NCBI RefSeq assembly: GCF_030766825.1
Contig: NZ_JASFDV010000021.1
Span: 1 to 64,000, forward strand
Direction: 5' to 3'
DNA: 64,000 nt
From: Nocardiopsis sp. CC223A
GTDB taxonomy: Bacteria > Actinomycetota > Actinomycetes > Streptosporangiales > Streptosporangiaceae
In this document: positions 1 to 8,446 of the stretch, in pieces
Layout of the letters: each line of letters opens with the position of its first letter
Numbering within the stretch: the first letter of the stretch is position 1
Made by a program: the position numbers and the translations under genes
Notes under the pieces: generated by a model
Told to the model about the DNA's origin: nothing
Seen by the model: the letters and a program-made list of their open reading frames with translations, nothing else
Databases searched by the model: none

Positions 1-799
1 CGGTGTGCACCACCGGGGCGGCGGGGGCCGCGGCGGCGACGGCGGGGGCGTCCAGGGCGGGGTCCTGGGCGAGCACGGCCTGGTGCAGGGCGGTCAGCTC
101 CGGCCCCGGGTCCAGGCCCATCTCGTCGGCCAGCAGGTCGCGCAGCCTGCGGTAGGACTCCAGGGCCAGGGTCTGGCGGCCGGACCGGTACAGGGCGAGC
201 ATGTGGGCGGCGCGCAGGCGCTCGCGCAGCGGGTGCTCCTCCACCAGGTCGCCGAGCCCGTCGGCGACCGCGGCGTGCTCCCCCAGGTCCAGGCGGGCCC
301 GGGCCTGGTCCTCCAGCGCGGTGAGCCTCCGCTCCTCCCAGCGCAGGACGGCGGTGCGGACGAAGTGGTGGTCGGCCAGGTCGGCCAGGGCCGGTCCCCG
401 CCACAGCGCCAGGGCGTCGGCCAGCAGCCCCACCCGCGCGGCCGGGTCGGCGGTGTCGCGGGCCTCGCCCAGCAGGCCCTCGAAGTCGCGCACGTCCAGC
501 AGACCGGGGGCGGCCTCCAGCAGGTAGCCGGGGCGGCGGGAGACCAGCAGGGCGCGTCCGCCCGGTTCCGCGGCGTCCAGGACCCGGCGCAGCTGGGAGG
601 CGCGGGTCTGGAGCGAGGCGGTGGGGTCGGCGGGCAGGTCCGCGCCCCACAGGTCGTCGACCAGGCGGTCGGCGGGCACCACCCGGCCGGGGTCGATGAG
701 CAGCGCCGCCAGCAGCAGCCGGACCTTGAGCTCGGGCACCCGGACGGGCTCCCCGCGTTCGTCCCACACGGCCAGCGGCCCCAGCACCCCGAATCTCAT
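1..799 (-). CDS. SARP-family transcriptional regulator, N-terminal part (runs off the window)
   Basis: The minus strand reads MRFGVLGPLAVWDERGEPVR onward without a stop for about 266 codons to the window edge. The first 90 residues match the winged-helix DNA-binding domain of AfsR/SARP regulators (LLAALLIDPGRVV, then LVDDLWG, then SRRPGYLL). From about residue 100 comes the bacterial transcriptional activator domain (DFEGLLGEA, LWRGPALADL, HPLRERLRAAHMLALYRSGR, DEMGLDPGPEL). The sequence leaves the window in an alanine-rich linker, so an NB-ARC/TPR extension cannot be judged. SARPs usually activate neighbouring biosynthetic or export genes by binding direct repeats. It diverges from an MFS exporter, which is the obvious candidate target. 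The ATG at 797-799 is the first start that keeps the conserved RFGVLGPL. Confidence 0.9.
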   Translation of the reverse strand, partial: MRFGVLGPLAVWDERGEPVRVPELKVRLLLAALLIDPGRVVPADRLVDDLWGADLPADPTASLQTRASQLRRVLDAAEPGGRALLVSRRPGYLLEAAPGLLDVRDFEGLLGEARDTADPAARVGLLADALALWRGPALADLADHHFVRTAVLRWEERRLTALEDQARARLDLGEHAAVADGLGDLVEEHPLRERLRAAHMLALYRSGRQTLALESYRRLRDLLADEMGLDPGPELTALHQAVLAQDPALDAPAVAAAAPAAPVVHT

Positions 800-922
800 G
801 ATCCGAACTCTAGAGGTCCTCACGGCCCGGCCCGCCACCGTCCTGAGTCCGCCCGAAGGGTTTCCGGAGCCCGGGCCGCCACGGTGGTGACCGTTCGATC
901 CGATCCCCGAAGAAGGTTCACG
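800..922. promoter_or_regulatory. Divergent promoter region between SARP and MFS exporter
   Basis: A 123-bp spacer separates the two divergent start codons and must hold both promoters. A TCTAGA-centred segment lies close to the SARP start, and an AGAAGG ribosome-binding site lies before the exporter. No confident -35/-10 pair or heptameric SARP repeat could be picked by eye. Confidence 0.4.
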
Positions 923-2470
923 ATGCCACTCGATGTCACTCCCCGGGCGACCGCCCGGACCTGGGCGGGCCTGGCGGTCCTGCTGGCGCCCACGGTGCTG
1001 CTGTTCCTGGCCATGACCGTCCTGTTCCTGGCCACCCCCTACATCGCCGCCGACCTGGGGCCCACCGGTGGCCAGCTGCTGTGGATCAACGACGTCTACG
1101 GCTTCGTCATGGCCGGGTTCCTGGTCACCATGGGCACGCTCGGCGACCGGGTGGGGCGGCGCCGCCTGCTGCTGGTCGGCGCGGCGGTGTTCGCCCTCGC
1201 CTCGGTGGCGGCGGCCTACGCCCCGAACGCGGAGGTCCTCATCGCCGCCCGCGCCCTGACGGGCCTGGGCGCGGCCGCGATCATGCCCGCCACCCTGTCG
1301 CTGATCACGGTGATGTTCACCGACCCGCGCCAGCGCGGCACGGCGATCGGCCTGTGGGCGGCGTCGGTGTCGGCCGGTGTGGCGCTGGGCCCGCTGGTGG
1401 GCGGCCTGCTGCTGGAGGCCCTGTGGTGGGGCGCGGCGATGCTCATCGGCGTCCCGGTGATGGCCCTGGTACTGGTCTCGGTTCCGTTCCTGGTGCCGGA
1501 GTACCGGGCGCCGGACGCCGGCCGGCTGGAGCCGCTGAGTGTTCTGCTGTCGCTGGCCGCACTGCTGCCGTTCGTGTACGGGATCAAGAAGCTCGCCGAG
1601 GAGGGCCTGGCGACCGTCCCGGTGGCGGCGCTGGCCGCCGGTGCGCTCTTCGGGGTGCTGTTCGTGCGGCGCCAGCTCAGGGCGGCCGATCCGCTGCTGG
1701 ACGTGCGGCTGTTCTCGAACCGCGTGTTCAGCGGGTCTCTGGTGGTGTTCCTGCTGGCGGCCGTGGGCATCGGCGGCATCTACCTGCTGTTCACCCAGTA
1801 CCTGCAACTGGTGGCGGAGCAGTCGCCGCTGCGGGCCGGGCTGTGGATCCTCCCGGCGGCGATCCTGCTGGTGATCGCCTCGACGGTCACCCCGGCGATC
1901 GCCCGGCGGGTGCGGCCCGCCTACGTGATCGCCGCCGGTATGGCACTGTCGGCGGCCGGGTACCTGATGCTGACCGGGGTGGACGCCGCGGGCGGGCTGC
2001 CGCTGCTGGTCGCCGCGTTCTACGTGCTCTACCCGGGTGTGGCCCCGGCGATGGCGCTGGTGCCGGGGCTGGTGGTCGGCGCGGCCCCGGCGGAGAAGGC
2101 CGGTGCGGCCTCGGCGGTCAACACGACCGCCAGCGACCTGGGCACATCGCTGGGCGTGGCGCTGCTGGGCAGTGTCGGCACCCTGGTCTACCGGGCCCGG
2201 ATGGCGGGCGCCGAGTCGGAGGCCGCCCGGACGCTGCCGGGGGCGCTGGAGACGGCGGCGGGTCTGCCGCAGGAGGCGGGCGCGGCGCTGGCGGAGTCGG
2301 CGCGGATCGCGTTCACCGACGGGCTGAACACGGCGGCGTGGGTGGCCACGGCACTGGCGGTGCTGGGTGCGGTGGTGTCGCTGACCCTGCTGCGCCGGGT
2401 CCCCGCCGCCGGGGTCGCCGAGGACGCCGATCCGGCGGAGCGCCCGGAGAAGGAGACCGCCGGACGCTGA
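923..2470 (+). CDS. MFS drug exporter, DHA2 (14-TM, SmvA/QacA-like) family
   Basis: A 515-residue integral membrane protein that probably uses the proton gradient to expel a toxic or self-made compound. The loop between TM2 and TM3 carries motif A (GTLGDRVGRRRLLL). TM5 has the antiporter motif C form (GVALGPLVGG). The LWINDVYGFVMAG segment is typical of SmvA/QacA-type 14-TM exporters, and the length fits. The reading frame is open far upstream, but that is antisense to the SARP gene. The ATG at 923 is preceded by AGAAGG and starts the protein just before TM1. It diverges from a SARP regulator that may control it and ends just before a strong hairpin. The substrate is unknown. Confidence 0.93.
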   Translation: MPLDVTPRATARTWAGLAVLLAPTVLLFLAMTVLFLATPYIAADLGPTGGQLLWINDVYGFVMAGFLVTMGTLGDRVGRRRLLLVGAAVFALASVAAAYAPNAEVLIAARALTGLGAAAIMPATLSLITVMFTDPRQRGTAIGLWAASVSAGVALGPLVGGLLLEALWWGAAMLIGVPVMALVLVSVPFLVPEYRAPDAGRLEPLSVLLSLAALLPFVYGIKKLAEEGLATVPVAALAAGALFGVLFVRRQLRAADPLLDVRLFSNRVFSGSLVVFLLAAVGIGGIYLLFTQYLQLVAEQSPLRAGLWILPAAILLVIASTVTPAIARRVRPAYVIAAGMALSAAGYLMLTGVDAAGGLPLLVAAFYVLYPGVAPAMALVPGLVVGAAPAEKAGAASAVNTTASDLGTSLGVALLGSVGTLVYRARMAGAESEAARTLPGALETAAGLPQEAGAALAESARIAFTDGLNTAAWVATALAVLGAVVSLTLLRRVPAAGVAEDADPAERPEKETAGR

Positions 2471-2482
2471 GCCGGAGGGTCC

Positions 2483-2518
2483 GGGCCCGCTGCGGAGAGG
2501 GTGTCCCGCAGCGGGCCC
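2483..2518 (+). terminator. Intrinsic terminator after the MFS exporter
   Basis: GGGCCCGCTGCGG at 2483-2495 pairs perfectly with CCGCAGCGGGCCC at 2506-2518 (13 bp, 10-nt loop), 12 bp after the stop codon. There is no T-tract, as is usual in actinomycetes. Confidence 0.85.
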
Positions 2519-2727
2519 CGCCGTGTACCCGGCGGGTACGGCGCGCGGGCGCCCCGGCCGCCGCCGACTCGCGCCGGAGCCGGTGCCCACCGTCCGCTGT
2601 CGGGTGCGCGGCACCTCCGGCCCGGCCGCGGGGTGCGGCGCGTCACCACCGCCGACGTGCGTGCGGACGGTCCGGACGTGGTGGAATGGCCGGTCGGTAC
2701 ACCGTTCTCACCAGAAACCCGCGCCCC

Positions 2728-3360
2728 ATGTCCACGCAGACCATCCTCCTGATCCTCGACCTCGTCGGGATCTTCGCCTTCGCCGTCGACGGGGCCCTCA
2801 CCGCCATCCGCACCGCCCGGGTGGACATCGTGGGCGTCCTGGTCCTGGGGCTGGTGACCGCCATCGGCGGCGGCATCATCCGGGACGTGCTGCTGGGGGT
2901 GACCCCCGCGACGTTCCAGGACTGGCGGTACGTGACCGTGGCACTGGCCGGCGGAATGCTGGCGTTCTTCCTGGGTTCCCTGCTCACCCGGCTGGCCAAG
3001 CCGATCCTGCTGTTCGACGCCGCGGGTCTGAGCCTGTTCGTGGTCATCGGGGCGGCCAAGGCGATCGAGCTGGGCTTCGGCCCGTTGCAGGCGGTCCTGC
3101 TGGGGGCGATCACCGGTGTGGGCGGCGGCACCATACGCGACGTGCTGCTCAACCGGGTGCCGACGGTGCTCAGCGCCAACTCGCACCTGTACGCGATCCC
3201 GGCGCTGCTGGGCGCGGGGACGGTGTCGGTGGCGCACGTGCTGGGGTTCGACGCCGGGTGGGTGGCGGTGGTCGGCGCGCTGCTGTGCTTCACGATCCGG
3301 GTGCTGGCCCTGCGCTACCGGTGGAACGCGCCGCGCCCGCCGGGCGTCCCGCCGCTGTAG
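2728..3360 (+). CDS. Trimeric intracellular cation (TRIC)/UPF0126 family membrane protein
   Basis: A 210-residue, 7-TM protein made of two homologous three-helix halves. Each half ends in the family glycine-rich signature: IGGGIIRDVLLG at about 48-59 and GVGGGTIRDVLLNR at about 131-144. Prokaryotic TRIC homologues form trimeric, mainly K+-conducting channels. The E. coli relative YadS has been linked to glycine or cation transport, so the ion here is not certain. FAFAVDGALTA near the N-terminus is also typical. The ATG at 2728 gives a normal N-terminus. An in-frame ATG at 2686 would add 14 residues, and neither start has a strong ribosome-binding site. It stands alone between a terminator and a convergent LysR gene. 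Confidence 0.88.
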   Translation: MSTQTILLILDLVGIFAFAVDGALTAIRTARVDIVGVLVLGLVTAIGGGIIRDVLLGVTPATFQDWRYVTVALAGGMLAFFLGSLLTRLAKPILLFDAAGLSLFVVIGAAKAIELGFGPLQAVLLGAITGVGGGTIRDVLLNRVPTVLSANSHLYAIPALLGAGTVSVAHVLGFDAGWVAVVGALLCFTIRVLALRYRWNAPRPPGVPPL

Positions 3361-3367
3361 CGGCCGC

Positions 3368-4285
3368 TCACGGGGTGGGCGCCTCCTCCAGGGCGCGTGC
3401 GGCGACCCCGCGCAGGGTGGCGACCAGCTCCGGCAGCGGTTCGGGGGGGCGGCGCCGGTGCACCACGTACACCTCGCGGGCCAGCCGGGCTCCGCGCAGC
3501 GGACGGCTCACCCAGCCGCCGCGGCGGGCCGCGCCCAGGATGGTGGAGGGGATCAGTGCCACCCCCACGCCCACCTCGATCAGGGCCAGGGCCACCTCGT
3601 AGTCGCGGGTCTCGTAGGTGACGGTCGGTTTCACCCCGGCGGCCGCGGCGGCCGCGTCCAGGGTGGTGCGGTTGGCGATGCCCGGGGCCCCGCAGATCCA
3701 CTCCTCCCCCGCCAGTTCGGCCAGGGACATGGGCCGGTCGGCGATCGGGTGCCCGGTCGGGGCCACCACCATGAGCGGGTCCACGAGGATGCGTTCGCGG
3801 TGCAGTCCCGGGGCGCGCGGCAGCGGGACCGCCGGGTAGCGGTGGGTGACGAGCACGTCGAGTTCACCGGAGGTGACCAGGTCGTGGCCGCCGGGGGGTT
3901 CGATGTCGGCCAGGGACAGGCGCACGTGCGGGTGGGCGCGGCCGAACGCGGCCAGGGTCTGGGGCAGCAGGATCTGGCCCGCGCTGGCGAACGCCCCCAG
4001 GGACAGGTGGTCGGGCGGGGTCCCGGCGTGGGCGCGGACGGCCGCCTCGGCGTCGCGCAGCTCGCCCAGGACGCGTTCGCCGTGTTCGAGCAGGATCCGC
4101 CCGGCGTCGGTGAGGGTGATGCCGGTGCGGCCGCGCTCCACCAGCACCGCGCCGACCTCGCGCTCCAGCTTGGTGAGCTGCTGGGACAGGGCGGGCGGGG
4201 TGAAGGAGAGCCGTTCGGCGGCGGCGGCGATGGACCCGGCGTGCGCGATCTCCACGAGCACGCGCAGGCGGTTGGCGTCCAGCAC
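3368..4285 (-). CDS. LysR-family transcriptional regulator
   Basis: A 305-residue LysR regulator. The N-terminal winged HTH is clear (RLRVLVEIAHAGSIAAAAER, then LSFTPPALSQQLTKLEREVG), followed by LVERGRTGITLTDAGRILL and a periplasmic-binding-like effector domain from about residue 85. The GTG at 4285 is chosen because GAGGGGGA lies just upstream and it begins directly at the HTH. An ATG at 4315 would add ten unconserved residues and has no ribosome-binding site. It diverges from a PLP-dependent lyase gene, the classic arrangement for a LysR regulator and its target. It overlaps nothing and converges on the TRIC gene 7 bp away. Confidence 0.9.
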   Translation of the reverse strand: MLDANRLRVLVEIAHAGSIAAAAERLSFTPPALSQQLTKLEREVGAVLVERGRTGITLTDAGRILLEHGERVLGELRDAEAAVRAHAGTPPDHLSLGAFASAGQILLPQTLAAFGRAHPHVRLSLADIEPPGGHDLVTSGELDVLVTHRYPAVPLPRAPGLHRERILVDPLMVVAPTGHPIADRPMSLAELAGEEWICGAPGIANRTTLDAAAAAAGVKPTVTYETRDYEVALALIEVGVGVALIPSTILGAARRGGWVSRPLRGARLAREVYVVHRRRPPEPLPELVATLRGVAARALEEAPTP

Positions 4286-4382
4286 GGCGTCCCCCTCGAA
4301 CAAATATAGGTACAAAGTTCTGCTTATGGATCTTTAGTAGACCCAACTTTAAGTTAATCGTCGGTAGCGGCAGCATGGTGCC
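4286..4382. promoter_or_regulatory. LysR/lyase divergent promoter with candidate operator
   Basis: This 97-bp spacer is much more AT-rich than its surroundings. It holds the inverted repeat AACTT-T-AAGTT at 4345-4355, which fits the LysR T-N11-A architecture, plus AT-rich segments near 4299-4335 that could serve as -10 regions. The operator role is inferred from layout. Confidence 0.5.
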
Positions 4383-5303
4383 ATGACCACGACCGCGCAC
4401 GCCGTGCCCACGGCCACCGACGTCCGTGCCGCCGCCGAACGCATCGCGCCCTACGCCCGCCGCACCCCGGTGATGCACACCGAGGTCGACGGCAGGCCCG
4501 TGACCCTGAAGCTGGAGTACCTCCAGCTCACCGGCGCGTTCAAGCTGCGCGGCGCGCTCAACGCCCTGCTCGGCGGCGGCCCCGTCGACCGGGTGATCAC
4601 CGCCTCCGGCGGCAACCACGGGCTGGGGGTGGCCACCGCCGCCCGCCTGCTCGGGGTGCGCGCCACCGTCTACGTGCCCGAGACCGTCCCCGAGGCCAAG
4701 GCGGCGCCGCTGGCCGCCACGGGCGCGGAGATCGTCCGGGTGGGCGAGCACTACGCGGTGGCGGCCGAGGCCGCCCGGGCGCACGCCGACCGGGAGGGCA
4801 TCCGCTACCTGCACGCGTTCGACGATCCGCTGGTGGTCGCGGGCCAGGGCACCCTGGGCCTGGAGATCGCCGCCGACGCCCCCGAGTGCGACGGCATCGT
4901 CGTGGCCGTGGGCGGCGGCGGCCTGGTCGCCGGGGTGCGGCTGGGTGCGGGCGGGCGCGAGGTCGTGGGCGTGGAGCCGGAGGGCTGTCGGAGCCTGCAC
5001 GCGGCCATGGCCGCGGGTCGCCCGGTGCAGACCCCCGTGGACTCGGTGGCGGCCTCCGCGCTGGGCGCGTCGACGCTGGGCCGGGTGCCGTTCGAGGTGC
5101 TGCGCGACAACCCGATCACGCGGACGCTGGTGAGCGACGCCGAGATCGTCGCCGCCCAGGACCGGCTGTGGTCGGAGTTCCGCATCGCCACCGAACCCGC
5201 CGCCGCGGTGCCCTTCGCCGCCTGGCTGGCCGGCCGGGTGCCGGGCGAGCGCCCCTGCCTGGTGGTGTGCGGCGCCAACGCCCGCTGGGACCGGGTGGGC
5301 TGA
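4383..5303 (+). CDS. PLP-dependent threonine/serine dehydratase-family enzyme
   Basis: A 306-residue fold-type II PLP enzyme. The Schiff-base lysine is K54 in GAFKLRGALN, the substrate/cofactor loop is SGGNHG at 75-80, and the phosphate-binding glycine loop is VGGGGL at about 176-181. This pattern matches the catabolic threonine/serine dehydratase and serine racemase branch. There is no C-terminal ACT domain, so feedback control by isoleucine is unlikely. The likely reaction is deamination of a hydroxyamino acid to a 2-oxo acid plus ammonia, but substrate cannot be told from sequence. It diverges from a LysR regulator that probably controls it in response to the substrate. The start ATG lies in a promoter-like AT-rich spacer. 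Confidence 0.85.
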   Translation: MTTTAHAVPTATDVRAAAERIAPYARRTPVMHTEVDGRPVTLKLEYLQLTGAFKLRGALNALLGGGPVDRVITASGGNHGLGVATAARLLGVRATVYVPETVPEAKAAPLAATGAEIVRVGEHYAVAAEAARAHADREGIRYLHAFDDPLVVAGQGTLGLEIAADAPECDGIVVAVGGGGLVAGVRLGAGGREVVGVEPEGCRSLHAAMAAGRPVQTPVDSVAASALGASTLGRVPFEVLRDNPITRTLVSDAEIVAAQDRLWSEFRIATEPAAAVPFAAWLAGRVPGERPCLVVCGANARWDRVG

Positions 5304-5308
5304 TCCCC

Positions 5309-5533
5309 GCCGACCGTGCGGACGCGCCCGCTGCGGGAGCGGAACAGGGCACCGTCGGCCGCGCGGGCACACTCCATGCGGGCACGAAGCGGGACGCTGT
5401 CGGCCATGCGGACGCACCCGCTACAAGGACGAGGCGGAGCGCTGTCGGCCGCGCGGGCACACTCCATGCGGGCACGAGGCGGGACGCTGTCGGCCATGCG
5501 GACGCACCCGCTACAAGGACGGGGCGGGGCACC
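5309..5533. repeat. Five tandem copies of a 45-bp repeat
   Basis: Units start at 5309 (diverged), 5354, 5399, 5444 and 5489. Each starts with a GTCGGCC-like sequence and contains ATGCGG or CGGGCAC blocks. Units alternate between two types, so 5354-5443 and 5444-5533 are near-identical 90-bp copies with only a few differences. Because 45 is a multiple of three, all six frames stay open and produce 15-residue repeat shadows. Which frame, if any, is translated is unclear. The array starts six bases after the lyase stop codon. Confidence 0.9.
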
Positions 5534-5578
5534 GCGGACGCGGGGCGTCGCGGTGCCCGGGCCTGGGGGCCGACCCCG

Positions 5579-6062
5579 ATGGAGAACACACCCGTCGACC
5601 GGGCCGCCGCCCGGCGGCCGTGGCAGGAGTACCGGTCGGCCGGACCCGACCCGGCGATCGGCCCGGAACCGCCGTCCGTGGGGTACTTCGGCGACCACCC
5701 CGAACCGACCGACGAACGGCTGGGGCTGGTCCTGGCCGGGACCGAACGGGCCACCGCCGCGCCGGTCGCCGAGTTCGCCGCCGCGGGCGACCCGCTGCCC
5801 CGGGTCGGCGGCCACTGGATCGCCTGCGACTCCGCGGGGCGCCCGCCGGTGGTCCTGCGCGGCACCGAACCGCGGCCGGGCGGGTCCGCGGGCGCGGACG
5901 CGGCGTTCGCCCGCGACCGGGGAGAGGGGACCTGTCGCCGGAGTACCGGCGCGAGGGGCACCTGCGGTACCGGCGGCGGGTGTGCCGGGGCCTGGGCCTG
6001 GAGTGGGGCGAGGACCCGGAGATCGCCTTCGAGCGGTTCACGGTGGTCCGGCCGCCGGAGCA
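5579..6062 (+). pseudogene. ASCH-domain protein gene, frameshifted
   Basis: From the ATG at 5579 the frame reads PSVGYFGDHPEPTDERLGLV, LAGTERATAAP, DPLPRVGGHWIACDSAGRP and VVLRGTEPRPGG up to about 5925. This is the ASCH-domain layout (FGD..E..DEL..LV..G.K.AT, then a beta-barrel with ..R..E). The family continues with GDLSP.. and ..FERFTVV. That continuation is present (GDLSPEYRREGHLRYRRRV, then DPEIAFERFTVVRPPEH) but in the next frame. A single lost G in the GGGG run at 5926-5929 explains the break. ASCH proteins bind RNA or modified nucleosides; one relative is an N4-acetylcytidine amidohydrolase. As it stands the intact product is not made unless the frameshift is a sequence error or programmed. 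Confidence 0.75.
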
Positions 6063-6429
6063 CACCGACGGCCGACCGTCCTGCGCGCGGGCCTGTTCCC
6101 GGATCGGCACCGAGGGCAATTCCGTTGCACGACAACGGATGAATGCGCCGCCCGGTTCACTCTATTCGGTTTCGATCCGGAAAAGAATCCCCGGCCCGCC
6201 CCAGCGCCGTGAACAGCGCTTTCGCGACCGCACCACCGAAACCGTACCCAGCGCACAAGGCCGCTGGAAAGGTCCGATCGAGGCATCGGGTTCCGGTCTT
6301 TCCGAATATGCGAAGAAAAGTTTTTTTCCGTAATATTCTGATCCGAATGCCCGGTGGCCGCATCCCACGCAGAGAGTCGGCCCCACGGTCGTTCATCCCC
6401 CGACCACCCCTGCACAGAGAGAAGCAACC
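6063..6429. other. Intergenic region before the FHA-FAD gene
   Basis: No convincing gene is present. The stretch 6120-6345 is unusually AT-rich, with GAATAT at 6304-6309 and ATATTC at 6333-6338 as an interrupted inverted repeat around a T7 run. It probably contains the promoter of the downstream gene. A GAGAGAAG ribosome-binding site precedes the GTG at 6430. Confidence 0.4.
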
Positions 6430-8289
6430 GTGTCCTTCGAGATCGTCGGAACCGAAGGCGCCCTCTCCGGGCACCGCTTCCCCGTCGGCGACGCACCGGT
6501 GACGTTCGGCCGCCATACCGACAACACCGTGGTCTTCCCCGGCCGGGCGGTCTCCCGCTTCCACGCCGAACTGCGGCGCGAGGGGGAGAACCACGTCCTG
6601 CGCGACCGGGGCAGCAGCAACGGCACCCTCGTCAACGACGAGCGGATCACCGAGCACCTGCTGCTGCCCGGCGACCTCATCACCATCGGCGAGGAGACGT
6701 TCCGCTGGGAGGCCGCCGAGACCCCGGGAGCGCCCTCCGACCTGCCGGTGACCCAGATGTTCGTCCGGCCCGAGGTGTTCTCCGGGCCCGTCCTGAACGT
6801 CACCGTGTCCGGCGGCGGCCCCGTCGGGCTGTCCTTCGCCCTGCTGCTGGACCACCTGCTGGGCCCGCAGGTGTCGGTGACCGTGTACGACGCCCGCTGG
6901 ACCCGCGAGGACGGCCGGGTCGTGTGGAAGAACGAGAAACAGGGCAACGTCCGGCGCCGCCAGGTGGTGACGATCCAGAGCCGCCAGTTCCTCAACCTGT
7001 CCGAGGAGATGCTGGAACGGCTGTTCGCCCCCGGCGAGTACACCGAGATGTGGCCCTCGGGCGCCGACTCCGTCGGCGGCCTGGGGCCGCGCAACATCCG
7101 CATCTCACGCATCGAGGACGTGCTCCTGGCGATGTGCGGCGAGCGCCCCGACCGCATCCGGCTGGTCCCGGAGAAGTTCGACGTGACCGCCCCCGGGGCG
7201 CTGGAGGGCCGGCACGTGCTGGCCGTGTGCGAGGGGTCGCGCTCGCGCACCCGCGAGCACTTCACCGGCGGTTTCGGGCAGGCCGACAGCGGCATCTACT
7301 CACTGGACGGCGAGCACGTCGAGGACGTGGTGCTGGGGCTACAGGTGCGGTCGACCCTGTCGGACCCGGCGACCGTGCTGCTGACCGTGGCCCAGAACCG
7401 GTTCCTGCTCAACTCGCTGCGCGGCGAGGGCTTCCTCAACATGCGCCTCACCGACGAGGAGGCGCAGGAGGTCGTGGGCATCGACCCGGTCCGGCGGTCG
7501 TTCGAGGAGTGCGTCGGCTCGCGCCCGTGCGTCATGGCCCGCGACGAGGAGGGCGACTTCACCTGCTCCACCCACAGCACCCTGTTCCTGCCCGCTCTCG
7601 TCAAGGGGTCGAAACTGTGGAAGCGGGTGCGCCAGGGGCTGGAGTTCTTCGGGGTCCCCGAAAAGGACCTGAGCGCCGTCACCGCGTTCCGGCTGAGCAT
7701 GGTGCAGCGGCCGCGGTTCACCGCCCAGCTGCGAGCGGCCACCCCCTCCTCCCCGGGCACCTACGGGTTCCTGCTGGGGGACGCCGCCAACGCCATCCAC
7801 TTCTGGCCCGGGCGCGGCCTCAACAGCGGGCTGGCCTCGGCGATCTCGCTGGCCCGCTCGCTGAGCAGCGCCTGGAACGGGCGCCCCTTCCGGGACGCGG
7901 ACTTCATCCGCCACGAGGCGGCCATGTCGATGCTCCAGTACCGGCACAAGAGCCGGGCCTGGAAGGCGATGGTGACCAGCGACGCGGACGGGGTGACGAG
8001 CACGGTCAAGGGGCTGATCGCCCGGAGCCTGACCGAGGAGGGCGCCGGGCGGGAGGCCGACACCGCGACGCTCATGGAGCGGTTGGGGTCGATCCGGGCC
8101 CGGCTCGCGGACCGGATCGAGGGGCTGCCCGACGACGAGGCCCTGCGCGAACACCTGGCCGGGCTCACCGACGAGACCCTGCGTTCACTGGTCGCGGGAG
8201 GGGCGTGGGACACTCTGACGGTCGGCGGCGAGGAGGTCGACATCGACATCTTCTACCGCGAGGAGGCGGCCCAGCCCGCGCGGGCATGA
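6430..8289 (+). CDS. FHA domain fused to an FAD-dependent monooxygenase-like domain
   Basis: A 619-residue two-part protein. Residues about 5-95 are a forkhead-associated domain, with GR at 27-28, SRFH at 42-45 and SSNGT at 62-66, the phosphothreonine-recognition residues. From about 122 an FAD-binding Rossmann segment begins (VSGGGPVG at 126-133). Much later, GFLLGDAANAIHFWPGRGLN gives the GD motif of class A flavin monooxygenases. The last 100 residues are helical and charged. An FHA module on a flavoenzyme suggests docking to a Ser/Thr-kinase-phosphorylated partner or phospho-dependent control, which is inference. The GTG start follows GAGAGAAG. No kinase gene is adjacent. Confidence 0.82.
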   Translation: MSFEIVGTEGALSGHRFPVGDAPVTFGRHTDNTVVFPGRAVSRFHAELRREGENHVLRDRGSSNGTLVNDERITEHLLLPGDLITIGEETFRWEAAETPGAPSDLPVTQMFVRPEVFSGPVLNVTVSGGGPVGLSFALLLDHLLGPQVSVTVYDARWTREDGRVVWKNEKQGNVRRRQVVTIQSRQFLNLSEEMLERLFAPGEYTEMWPSGADSVGGLGPRNIRISRIEDVLLAMCGERPDRIRLVPEKFDVTAPGALEGRHVLAVCEGSRSRTREHFTGGFGQADSGIYSLDGEHVEDVVLGLQVRSTLSDPATVLLTVAQNRFLLNSLRGEGFLNMRLTDEEAQEVVGIDPVRRSFEECVGSRPCVMARDEEGDFTCSTHSTLFLPALVKGSKLWKRVRQGLEFFGVPEKDLSAVTAFRLSMVQRPRFTAQLRAATPSSPGTYGFLLGDAANAIHFWPGRGLNSGLASAISLARSLSSAWNGRPFRDADFIRHEAAMSMLQYRHKSRAWKAMVTSDADGVTSTVKGLIARSLTEEGAGREADTATLMERLGSIRARLADRIEGLPDDEALREHLAGLTDETLRSLVAGGAWDTLTVGGEEVDIDIFYREEAAQPARA

Positions 8290-8446
8290 CACACGGCACG
8301 GGGCGGGCCGCGAACGGCCGGTGCGCCCCGCTCGCCCGTGTCGTCCCTGTTCGGTGAGCTGCGGCACTCTCCGTACCGGAACCGCTCATTACCCGCTGGT
8401 CACCCTTACATTGGGGTCGACCACCACCCGGAGTGAGGGAGACCAC

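Noticed and set aside
5..922. Long plus-strand extension of the MFS exporter frame
   Set aside because: It is the antisense shadow of the SARP gene, has no membrane segments or family similarity, and the true start at 923 has a ribosome-binding site.
1081..2727. Plus-strand frame running through the MFS gene into the TRIC gene
   Set aside because: Arg/Gly/Pro-rich shadow of the MFS gene; only the part after 2728 is real.
4805..5815. Minus-strand frame with Cys-containing 15-residue repeats
   Set aside because: The repeats arise because the DNA repeat is 45 bp long. The frame overlaps both the lyase and the ASCH gene and has no start signal.
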